Origin: Alphaproteobacteria bacterium HT1-32
GTDB lineage: Bacteria > Pseudomonadota > Alphaproteobacteria > Rhodospirillales > HT1-32
Assembly: GCA_009649675.1 (NCBI GenBank)
Contig: WJPL01000002.1
Span: forward strand, 62,001-126,000
Length of the DNA stretch: 64,000 bases
Reading direction: 5' to 3'
Part shown: positions 16,867-24,110 of the stretch, piece by piece
Position numbering within the stretch: position 1 is the stretch's first letter
Layout: the number at the start of each line of letters is the position of its first letter
Notes under the pieces: model-generated
Told to the model about the DNA's origin: nothing
Databases searched by the model: none
What the model saw: the letters and a program-made list of their open reading frames with translations, nothing else
Translations under genes and position numbers: made by a program

Positions 16867-17823
16867 ATGAACCTGATTAAATCTATCGGTCTGGCCGGTC
16901 TCGGACTGGCTGTCAGCCTTGGTGCCGCGCAGGCAGAAACCCGCGTGGTCTATAAGTCCGCGAAGAGCTCTTCATCCTATTATCAGATGGGCGTTGAAAT
17001 TGCCGAAGCGATGAAAGCCGGCACCAACGGTGATGTTATCGTCACGGTCGAGGAAAGCCAGGGCTCGGTCCAGAACGTTATGGAAGCGGCTCAGCGTCAG
17101 GGAAATTTCGTGTTCACCACGCCGCCTGCACTGGTCAATCTTGCGCAGGGCGCGAAGGCCATGTTCAAGGACAAGGGCAATCCGAAATATGATGATATCC
17201 GGGCATTGTTCCCGATCCCGTCCCTGACCATGCATTTCGTCGTCAGTGAAAAGAGCGGCATCAAGTCTTTTGCCGATATGGAAGGCAAGACCATCCTGAT
17301 CGGGAAAGGTAGCTTTGGTGCGACGGAAGGTGAGAAATATCTCAAGCTGTTCGGCCTTGAAGGCAAGGTGACGCTGGCCGACGTGGAACTGTCGAATGCG
17401 GTTCCGGCACTGAAGAACGGCCAGATCGACGGGTTCGTCACCGCCGGTTCATTCCCGGCGCCGAATGTGATTGAAGCTGCTGCCGGCAGTGGTGTCAGTG
17501 TTCTGTCCCTCAGTGATGAGCAGATCGCGATGACAAAGCGTACACGGCTGGTCATTCCGGCAGGCACCTATGCCGGTCAGGATGCGGATATCGTGACGAC
17601 ATCGCTGCCCGTGGTTGCCTACACCACAACCGGTATGGATGACGCAACGGCCTATGAAATGGTCAAGACCTTCTGGGGCCAGCGTGAGAAAATGGCTGCG
17701 GGTGCTGCCTGGTGGAAAGGCGTCAATCCGGAGATGCTGGAGAATATCACCAGCAAGATTCATCCCGGCGCGATCAAATTCTACAAGGAAAAGGGCTTCG
17801 CCCTGACCGATGCGCATATGTAA
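16867..17823 (+). CDS. TAXI-family TRAP transporter binding protein
   Basis: A 318-aa periplasmic binding protein with a Sec signal peptide (residues 1-20, GLAGLGLAVSLGAAQA). The mature chain has TAXI features: YYQMGVEIAEAMKAG and, near residue 150, IGKGSFGATEGEKYL. The ATG at 16867 follows GGGGAGAG; an in-frame ATG at 16783 would put 28 polar residues before the signal peptide. TAXI proteins bind glutamate/glutamine-like or aromatic acids, but the ligand here is unknown. It pairs with the fused permease at 17997 and, further on, the AOR gene. Confidence 0.9.
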   Translation: MNLIKSIGLAGLGLAVSLGAAQAETRVVYKSAKSSSSYYQMGVEIAEAMKAGTNGDVIVTVEESQGSVQNVMEAAQRQGNFVFTTPPALVNLAQGAKAMFKDKGNPKYDDIRALFPIPSLTMHFVVSEKSGIKSFADMEGKTILIGKGSFGATEGEKYLKLFGLEGKVTLADVELSNAVPALKNGQIDGFVTAGSFPAPNVIEAAAGSGVSVLSLSDEQIAMTKRTRLVIPAGTYAGQDADIVTTSLPVVAYTTTGMDDATAYEMVKTFWGQREKMAAGAAWWKGVNPEMLENITSKIHPGAIKFYKEKGFALTDAHM

Positions 17824-17831
17824 GACAAACA

Positions 17832-17863
17832 GGGCGGTGGATTACTGAGCCGCCCCGGTTTTT
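17832..17863 (+). terminator. Terminator-like hairpin after the TAXI binding-protein gene
   Basis: GGGCGG and CCGCCC form a stem and are followed by CGGTTTTT. It could act as a partial terminator between the binding-protein and permease genes, reducing permease expression. Confidence 0.6.
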
Positions 17864-17960
17864 ACGGTCCTTCGAGACGCGACTGCGTCGCTCCTCAGGA
17901 TGAGGTGATTTGTGTGTTCCTTATTCTGAGGAGGCGCAAAGCGCCGTCTCGAAGGACCGT
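17864..17960. repeat. Paired REP-like extragenic palindrome (BIME-type)
   Basis: Two units of about 40 bp lie head to head. The outer arms ACGGTCCTTCGAGACG (17864-17879) and CGTCTCGAAGGACCGT (17945-17960) are perfect 16-bp complements. Each unit has its own small hairpin (GCGACTGCGTCGC; GGCGCAAAGCGCC) and a CTCAGGATGAGG or CTGAGGAGG side. A second pair of the same family is at 37820-37932. It lies between TAXI transporter genes and is non-coding. Confidence 0.85.
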
Positions 17961-17996
17961 TTCGAACGCCCGGCACCAGTCAAGCGGAGAACCGTC

Positions 17997-19766
17997 ATGC
18001 CGACACAGGTCCGCCTGTTCTGGGGCCTTCTTGGTTTCATTTCCATCGCCTTTCATCTGGGACTGATCTTCTCTGGTCTGGTTCCGAATCTGATCAGCCG
18101 TCCGCTGCATATGGCGCTGGCACTACCCTGGGCGCTGGTGTTTATCGCGAGAACCCCGTTGCAGCGGGTGAGCGGTATTATTCTGACACTGGCTGGCGGG
18201 GCGGCGACGGTCTGGGTTGCTTTCAATCAGTCCGCGTTATCGGATCAGTATGGTTTTCTGTCCGGTGATTTTCAGCTGGTTCTGGCCATCACATTGCTGG
18301 TGACCGTGCTGGAAATGGCGCGCCGGTCAATCGGCTGGCCGCTGCCGGTGGTGGCTGCGCTGGCTTTGGCCTATGGCCTGTTTGGTCAGCATATTCCCGG
18401 TGAGTTCGGCCATCCCGGCACACCTCTCAACAGCTTTCTCGGAACACTAACCATTGCGGAAGGTGGCCTCTGGGGCAGTCTGACAGCGGTTTCGGTAAAC
18501 ATCGTCGCGATCTTTGTGATCTTCGGGGCTGTGCTGAACGCGGGAGAAGCCGGGCAGGGCTTCATGAATGTGGCGGCTGCTGCTGCCGGGCGGCTGAAAG
18601 GCGGGGCTGCGAAAGTGTCGGTCATTGCATCTGCTCTGTTCGGCTCAATCTCCGGTTCGGCCTCGGCCAATGTTGCCTCCACCGGCGCGATTACCCTGCC
18701 GACCATGACCCGGCTTGGTTATCCGAAAGCACTGGCCGGTGCTGTTGAGGCGGTGGCGTCATCCGGTGGCCAGATCATGCCGCCGCTGATGGGGGCGGGG
18801 GCCTTTGTCATGGTGGAGCTGACCGGCACCCCCTATACCGGCATCATGGCGGCGGCGCTGTTGCCTGCATTGCTGTATTTCATTGCGGTCTGGATTGGTA
18901 TCGACGGCTTTTCCACCCGCTATGAACTGCGCGGACTGAGTGCAGAGGAACGCCCTTCGGCACAGGATGTGCTGATCACTTCGGCTTTCTTCATGGTGCC
19001 GTTCTCGGTTCTGCTGTGGGGGATTTTTATTGGCGATTTCACACCGCAATATGCCGCCTGTCTGGCAATTCTGGCGGGTGTCCTGCTGTTGCCCTTCGAT
19101 GCCCGGCTGAAACTGGATATCAGGCGCACGGCGGAGCGGGTATTGGATGCCTGTATCAGTGCGGGCAGCCAGATCGCCATGATCGGTGCGATCATTCTCT
19201 GCGCGTCGATTGTCATCGGTGTGCTCGGGATTACCGGGCTGGGTGTGAAGATCACCTCGGTCATTCTGTCTGGTTCCGGCGGGATGCTGTGGCCTGCACT
19301 TTTATTGACGGCACTGGCCTGTCTTATCCTCGGCATGGAAGTACCGACAACGGCAGCCTATGTGATCTGTGTTTCTGTCGCCGGGCCGGCTCTGATTTCG
19401 CTGGGGCTTGAGCCGCTGCTGGCGCATCTCTTTGTCTTCTGGTTTGCGCTGCTCTCGACCATCACCCCGCCAGTTTGTGGGGCTGTGTTCATTGCCGCCG
19501 GCATTGTCGGGGAGAACTGGCTGAAAGTTGCCATCTTCGCGATGGCGCTGGGTCTTGGTCTTTACCTCATCCCGCTGGGGATGGTGGCCAACCGTGATCT
19601 CATCGAACTGGCGGATGCACCGCTCTCCGCCCTGTTTGCGATGCTGAAGGTGGGCGTCGGGATTGCGCTGGTTTCAAACGGGGTGATTACGCCGAAAGTC
19701 TGGTTCCTGCGTGCTGGGCTTGTTGCGGCGGGCGGGGTGGTTGTGTTCGCGCCGGTCAGTATCTGA
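17997..19766 (+). CDS. TRAP transporter fused permease, TAXI-type (4TM/12TM)
   Basis: A 589-aa protein that fuses the small (DctQ-like) and large (DctM-like) TRAP subunits, as is normal for TAXI systems. The segments SISGSASANVASTGAITLPTM and SGGQIMPPLMGAGAFVM are the conserved permease motifs of this subfamily. The N-terminal ~130 residues hold four helices. The start is at 17997, with GGAGA 6 nt before. An upstream GTG/ATG frame would run through the REP-like palindrome and is rejected. The C-terminus has extra hydrophobic segments (LRAGLVAAGGVVVFAPV). AOR follows after 85 bp. Confidence 0.93.
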   Translation: MPTQVRLFWGLLGFISIAFHLGLIFSGLVPNLISRPLHMALALPWALVFIARTPLQRVSGIILTLAGGAATVWVAFNQSALSDQYGFLSGDFQLVLAITLLVTVLEMARRSIGWPLPVVAALALAYGLFGQHIPGEFGHPGTPLNSFLGTLTIAEGGLWGSLTAVSVNIVAIFVIFGAVLNAGEAGQGFMNVAAAAAGRLKGGAAKVSVIASALFGSISGSASANVASTGAITLPTMTRLGYPKALAGAVEAVASSGGQIMPPLMGAGAFVMVELTGTPYTGIMAAALLPALLYFIAVWIGIDGFSTRYELRGLSAEERPSAQDVLITSAFFMVPFSVLLWGIFIGDFTPQYAACLAILAGVLLLPFDARLKLDIRRTAERVLDACISAGSQIAMIGAIILCASIVIGVLGITGLGVKITSVILSGSGGMLWPALLLTALACLILGMEVPTTAAYVICVSVAGPALISLGLEPLLAHLFVFWFALLSTITPPVCGAVFIAAGIVGENWLKVAIFAMALGLGLYLIPLGMVANRDLIELADAPLSALFAMLKVGVGIALVSNGVITPKVWFLRAGLVAAGGVVVFAPVSI

Positions 19767-19851
19767 CGAAATACCCGGATACTGCGACTTTCCAAAACGC
19801 CGAAAATCCCTATATATCCTCTCATCCCGTCCCATTGCCGGAGGTTGCGAC

Positions 19852-21606
19852 ATGCGCACCTATCTTCATTTCGATCTGCCGACCCGCACCGTTGAACGTG
19901 AAACCCGGTCCGGTGAGCAACTGGCCTATGCCGGACGGTATTATATTGCCAGGACGCTGGTGGAACGGGATGTCGCGACGGTGGACCCGCTGTCTGCTGA
20001 CAATCCGCTGATCTTCTCGGTCGGGCCGTTTGCCGGGACCAACTTTTCAAATGCGAACCGCATCAGCGTCGGCTGCAAAAGCCCTCTGACCGGCGGGATC
20101 AAGGAATCCAATGCGGGCGGCACTTTCGGCTTTGCCCTCGGCCAGATGGAAATCTGCGGGTTTACCCTGAACGGCGTGTCTGATGACTGGGTGGTTATCC
20201 GGATCACCAAGGACGGTGAGATTACCTATGACGATGCCACGCCTTACATGGGCAAGGGCAATATCGAAGCGGCTGGACTGCTGCATGAGAAATATGGCGA
20301 GAAGGTCAGTCTGGCGCTCTGCGGTCCGGTTGGTGAATATCAGGGGCTGGTCGCCGGCATCGCCTTCTCTGACCCGGAAAACCGGCCGGTCCGGATCGCC
20401 GCCCGTGGTGGCGTCGGCGCGGTGATGGGATCGAAGAAAGTAAAAGCCATCGTTGCCGACAAGGTGAAGATGCCGACCTTCTCTGATCGCAAGAAGGTCA
20501 TGATGGGTGTGCGCGACTATGGCCAGAAGCTGAATGCGGATGCCGCCATTCAGGCGCTGAACAGCCGTGGTACCGCGATGGTGGCTGACATCATCAATCA
20601 CATGGGCGGTCTGCCGGTGCGCAACTTCTCCTCCGGACAGCTGGTCGACCGTGAGAAAGAGACCCTGAAAATGGGCGGTGAGTTCATTCGTGAGCAGAAC
20701 CTGCAACGGGGTGGCACCCCCACCCATGCCTGCATGCCGGGCTGTCTGATCCAGTGCTCGAACATCTATGCCGACAAGGATGGCAAGGAGATGGTCTCGC
20801 CGCTGGAATATGAAACCATCGGCCTGCTGGGCACCAACTGCGGTCTGTCCGACCCGGATGATGTGGCCCTGCTGAACCAGATCGCCAATGACCTGGGTAT
20901 CGACACCATCGAAATCGGTGCGACGCTGGGTGTGCTGATGGAAGCCGGTCAGGCAGCCTTCGGCGATCATGTGTTCATGGCGGCGGCACTGGAAGATGTG
21001 CGCAAGGGTAATGAGCGTGGACGCCTGCTGGCGCAGGGCACGCATCGTGTTGGTGAGCATTATAATGTGAAGCGTGTACCGGTCATCAAGAAACAGGCCA
21101 TCAGCGCTTATGACCCCCGGGTTATCGAAGTGACGGGAATCAGCATGATGGTCACGGCGCAGGGTGCGGACCATACAACCGGTAACCTGCCGACCTTTGA
21201 CTGCAAGGACAAGACGACCGAGGAACTGGCGGAAGCCAGCCTTGATGTACAGGCGCTGTGCGCTGCTGCGGATTCCGTTGGTCTCTGTGTTTTTGGCCGG
21301 TCGGTGACGAACATCAATTTTGAACTCATCATGGACTCGATCAACGGCGCGCTCGGCACCGAACTGCCCATTGATTTCATCCCGACCATGGGCCGTGAGG
21401 CGCTGGTGATGGAAATGCAGTTCAACGAGAAGGCGGGCTTTACGGTCGCCGATGACGAACTGCCAGCCTTCTTCTATGACGAGAAGCTGCAACCCACCAA
21501 CAAGTCGGCCCGCCATCACGCGCAGGCCGTCAACGATTACCGACTGGAATGGCTGTCCAAACACAATGTCACTGTGAATGCGCTGCCGAGCGACAGCCCT
21601 TACTGA
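19852..21606 (+). CDS. Aldehyde:ferredoxin oxidoreductase family protein (tungsten-type)
   Basis: A 584-aa cytoplasmic enzyme of the AOR family, which oxidises aldehydes (or reduces acids) with a tungsto-bispterin cofactor and a [4Fe-4S] cluster. The N-terminal domain (about 1-200) is the pterin-binding AOR_N domain, with VGPFAGT and SVGCKSPLTGG-like segments. Cluster cysteines are C294, C298 and C302 (HACMPGCLIQCSN) and C479 (SVGLCVFG). The first spacing is C-x3-C, where classical AORs have C-x2-C, so this is a variant subfamily. The start at 19852 follows GGAGG; an earlier in-frame start would overlap the permease gene. Neighbouring mod and ynj genes fit a W/Mo enzyme. The substrate aldehyde is unknown, but the upstream TAXI importer may deliver a related acid. 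Confidence 0.9.
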   Translation: MRTYLHFDLPTRTVERETRSGEQLAYAGRYYIARTLVERDVATVDPLSADNPLIFSVGPFAGTNFSNANRISVGCKSPLTGGIKESNAGGTFGFALGQMEICGFTLNGVSDDWVVIRITKDGEITYDDATPYMGKGNIEAAGLLHEKYGEKVSLALCGPVGEYQGLVAGIAFSDPENRPVRIAARGGVGAVMGSKKVKAIVADKVKMPTFSDRKKVMMGVRDYGQKLNADAAIQALNSRGTAMVADIINHMGGLPVRNFSSGQLVDREKETLKMGGEFIREQNLQRGGTPTHACMPGCLIQCSNIYADKDGKEMVSPLEYETIGLLGTNCGLSDPDDVALLNQIANDLGIDTIEIGATLGVLMEAGQAAFGDHVFMAAALEDVRKGNERGRLLAQGTHRVGEHYNVKRVPVIKKQAISAYDPRVIEVTGISMMVTAQGADHTTGNLPTFDCKDKTTEELAEASLDVQALCAAADSVGLCVFGRSVTNINFELIMDSINGALGTELPIDFIPTMGREALVMEMQFNEKAGFTVADDELPAFFYDEKLQPTNKSARHHAQAVNDYRLEWLSKHNVTVNALPSDSPY

Positions 21607-21624
21607 GCTTTATAGTACGGCCAT

Positions 21625-21664
21625 AAACCCTGTCATCCCGTCGACGGCCGGGATGACAGGGTTT
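21625..21664 (+). terminator. Strong hairpin after AOR (probable terminator)
   Basis: A perfect 16-bp inverted repeat: AAACCCTGTCATCCCG and its complement, loop of 8 nt, ending GTTTC. The T-tract is short, so it may act as a bidirectional terminator or a mobile palindrome of the GTCATCCCG type. Confidence 0.65.
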
Positions 21665-21717
21665 CATCGTTGAGCCAGCAGGCTTCGGACACCCGGAGCC
21701 AATCAATTACCCCATGA

Positions 21718-21743
21718 TCTCGCGGCAATGTTATTGTACCGGA
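21718..21743 (+). promoter_or_regulatory. 26-bp element A upstream of ynjB (matches element B)
   Basis: TCTCGCGGCAATGTTATTG, then TACCGGA. Element B upstream of ynjC (23989-24014) has the same bases at 23 of 26 positions. Both lie about 60-100 bp before the first gene they face. This suggests a shared promoter or operator for the two halves of the ynj system. Confidence 0.6.
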
Positions 21744-21799
21744 CCGGTGACATTCGGTAACTGCTGACCGGGTTCATAATCATGTGGGGGCTATCGGCG

Positions 21800-23008
21800 A
21801 TGTTCAGGACATTCTTATCACTGCTGCTGACCGGGTTTCTGTTGCAGCCGGCTGTGGCGGCCGATCCGGATCCGAAGAACTGGGACAAGGTTGTCGCTGC
21901 GGCAAAGGGGCAGACCGTTTACTGGAATGCCTGGGCAGGTGAGCCACGGATCAATGACTATATTGCCTGGGCCGGTCGTCAGGTTGAAGAACGCTACGGC
22001 GTGAAGGTCGTTCATGTGAAGCTGAGCGATACGGCGGAAGCGGTCTCCCGTGTTGTCGCAGAGAAATCTGCGGGCAGGCTGGAGGGTGGCGCCGTCGATC
22101 TTATCTGGATCAATGGCGAGAACTTCGCCTCGATGAAACGCAATGACCTGCTGTTTGGTCCCTGGTCGGAAGATATCCCGAATTTCGCCCTGACCAACCC
22201 GGCTGAGAATCCGGGCGTTCGTGAGGACTTCACCGTACCGGTTGAAGGTTATGAAGCCCCCTGGGGCAAGGCGCAGATTGTGTTCTATCACGATAGCAAA
22301 ACCCTGCCGGACCCGCCGCGCAGCATGGCGGCCCTGCTGGACTGGGCAAAAGCCAATCCCGGTCAGATATCCTATCCGCTGCCACCGAACTTCCTAGGCT
22401 CGACCTTCATCAAGCAGGCACTGATGAAACTGGCCTCAGATACGACGCCGCTTTATGCCCCGGTCGGTCAGTCGGACTTTGCCAGAGTCAGCGCACCGCT
22501 CTGGGCTTATCTTGATCAGCTTCACCCGCATATGCTGCGTCAGGGCCGGTCATTCCCGGCTAACGGAACGGAACTGCGTAATCTGGTTGCAGACGGTGAA
22601 CTGTCTATCGGGTTTACCTTCGATCCGGCAGACCCTTCCTCCGCCGTTGCCAATGGCGAATTGCCGGACACAACCCGGACCTTCGTGCTTGATGGCGGGA
22701 CGATTGGGAATGTCAGTTTTCTGGCGGTCCCGTTTAATGCTGCACATAAAGCCGGGGCCATGGTGCTGGCCAATTTCCTGCTGTCACCGGAAGCGCAGGC
22801 CCGCAAGCAGGATCCGGCCGTCTGGGGTTCGGCAACAGTACTGGCGGTTGATCTGCTGCCGGCCGCAGAGAAAGCCCGGTTTGACAGCCTTGACCTTGGT
22901 GTTGCCACCCTGAAGCCGGAACAACTCGGCCGAATTCTGCCGGAGCCGCATCCCAGCTGGATGGAACAGATCGAAGCGGAATGGGCGAAGCGTTACACAA
23001 CGCAATAA
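21800..23008 (+). CDS. ynjB: ABC transporter substrate-binding protein YnjB-like
   Basis: A 402-aa periplasmic binding protein with a signal peptide (FRTFLSLLLTGFLLQPAVA). The mature protein starts DPDPKNWDKVVAAAKGQTVYWNAWAGEP, which is the YnjB pattern, and has DLIWINGENFASMKRNDLLFGPW near residue 100. E. coli YnjB is of similar size. With ynjC and ynjD downstream it forms a complete importer whose ligand is unknown. Proximity to AOR and modABC raises the possibility of a metal- or cofactor-linked substrate, an inference only. The start at 21800 has GGGGGC 9 nt upstream; the ATG at 21782 is an alternative. Confidence 0.85.
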   Translation: MFRTFLSLLLTGFLLQPAVAADPDPKNWDKVVAAAKGQTVYWNAWAGEPRINDYIAWAGRQVEERYGVKVVHVKLSDTAEAVSRVVAEKSAGRLEGGAVDLIWINGENFASMKRNDLLFGPWSEDIPNFALTNPAENPGVREDFTVPVEGYEAPWGKAQIVFYHDSKTLPDPPRSMAALLDWAKANPGQISYPLPPNFLGSTFIKQALMKLASDTTPLYAPVGQSDFARVSAPLWAYLDQLHPHMLRQGRSFPANGTELRNLVADGELSIGFTFDPADPSSAVANGELPDTTRTFVLDGGTIGNVSFLAVPFNAAHKAGAMVLANFLLSPEAQARKQDPAVWGSATVLAVDLLPAAEKARFDSLDLGVATLKPEQLGRILPEPHPSWMEQIEAEWAKRYTTQ

Positions 23009-23017
23009 TGTCAGGGG

Positions 23018-23905
23018 CTATCGGTTGAAGTCGTCCCGCAGGAACGGGAGAGTCACAAAGCCAAGCCACCATGCCATGAAGATGGCACCGAGGATCAGCA
23101 GCAGAGAATCAACTGAAACCGGGGCCGGGACACCGAGAGTGCGGCGGTAAGGTTCGCGAACCGGCATTGCGGCTGTTCCCATGACCGGATTTCCGGTTCG
23201 CGTCAGGGCAACGGCAGTACTGCTTTCAGACAGTTTCAGCCCGCCACCGGGAAGGACCGGAACCCCGGTTCGGGCATAGGCTTCCCAGTCGTTCAGCAGG
23301 GCGCTCGATTCAGCGGAAAATACAGGTCTGCCGACATACCAGCCATAAAACAGGGTGATCAGCATCAGCGGGTCAATATTTACCCCCCGTTGCAGCCTGA
23401 GATCGAAATGCCCCTGAATGCTCCGGTTCGTCGAGCGATGACCATAACGAAGGTTGGCGACGGTGTTGTTCAGCACATGCACCAGCTGGTTGGCGGCGAC
23501 GGCGGTCTGAACAGGCGTGCCGTAGTGGTGCCGGTGAATGAGGTGTATTCGCCGGCCTATTGACAGGGCCCACTGAACTGTCAGCTTCAGCAGGGTTGGC
23601 GGATAGAACAGGTTCGCCCATGACGGGCGGAATATGGCGCCTACGAGTACCAGGAACTGATTCACCGACAATACACCATTCAGATAGTCGACGACCATTT
23701 GCTCGATATCGCCGAAACTGAGGTGATGGCAGAGATCCATGCCGATCGTACTGACTGACGCCGTGAAATCAGACGGTGAGTACAGACTGTTGGTGCTGAC
23801 AAGCGCCGAGGCATAGTCCCCGGCAATTCCGCGCACGGCTGCTTCAAACGGGCGCGCTGCCGCCGCCCGCTCAAAGTTTCCTGTCGCCGGATTGAATATG
23901 ATCAT
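23018..23905 (-). CDS. Uncharacterised protein inserted antisense between ynjB and ynjC
   Basis: A 295-aa protein that I do not recognise. It begins MIIFNPATGNFER, has a His/Arg-rich centre (LSIGRRIHLIHRHHYG) and one hydrophobic C-terminal helix (LLLILGAIFMAWWLGFV) ending in LRDDFNR, so a tail-anchored or membrane-associated protein is possible. The ATG at 23905 has AAAGG 8 nt upstream; a TTG at 23944 would add 13 residues. It lies opposite to ynjB and ynjC, and the 26-bp elements A and B lie outside it on both sides. Confidence 0.6.
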   Translation of the reverse strand: MIIFNPATGNFERAAAARPFEAAVRGIAGDYASALVSTNSLYSPSDFTASVSTIGMDLCHHLSFGDIEQMVVDYLNGVLSVNQFLVLVGAIFRPSWANLFYPPTLLKLTVQWALSIGRRIHLIHRHHYGTPVQTAVAANQLVHVLNNTVANLRYGHRSTNRSIQGHFDLRLQRGVNIDPLMLITLFYGWYVGRPVFSAESSALLNDWEAYARTGVPVLPGGGLKLSESSTAVALTRTGNPVMGTAAMPVREPYRRTLGVPAPVSVDSLLLILGAIFMAWWLGFVTLPFLRDDFNR

Positions 23906-24110
23906 GCCATTAGCCTTTGCGATGCAGGTGAACGGACTCTGCAATTATTGAGTTTCAATATGTTTAAGTAGCGGCTGCGGTTATCGAATTCTCGCGGTAT
24001 TGTTATTGTACCGGGAGGGTCGGGGTCGCTACCTCTGGGCGGTCGCAAAGGGGAAAGTCCAGCTCGATGAGTTCAGATGAGATTACCATCCGGCCTTCCG
24101 GATTCTCTTC
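23906..24110. other. Intergenic region holding the ynjC leader
   Basis: This 205 bp region carries the promoter of the antisense gene and the leader of ynjC. The leader starts with element B and continues with a G-rich segment (GGGAGGGTCGGGGTCGC at 24013-24029, then GGGGAAAGTCC at 24051-24061) that looks structured. ynjC has no clear ribosome site at its ATG. A riboswitch, for example a Moco-type one, is possible but I cannot show it. Confidence 0.35.
23989..24014 (+). promoter_or_regulatory. 26-bp element B upstream of ynjC (matches element A)
   Basis: TCTCGCGGTATTGTTATTG, then TACCGGG. It differs from element A at three positions only and faces the same direction. It sits 97 bp before the ynjC start codon. 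Confidence 0.6.

Noticed and set aside
17910-17996. Upstream extension of the TAXI permease gene
   Set aside because: The extra codons run through the REP-like palindrome. The ATG at 17997 has a GGAGA ribosome site.
20047-21564. A 505-aa open frame antisense to the AOR gene
   Set aside because: It lies wholly inside a well-supported gene, has a His/Gln/Arg-rich composition typical of antisense frames in GC-rich DNA, and shows no domain.
24013-24110. Moco or TPP riboswitch in the ynjC leader
   Set aside because: A few G-rich segments resemble such motifs, but I could not align conserved bases by eye. It is kept as a hypothesis only.
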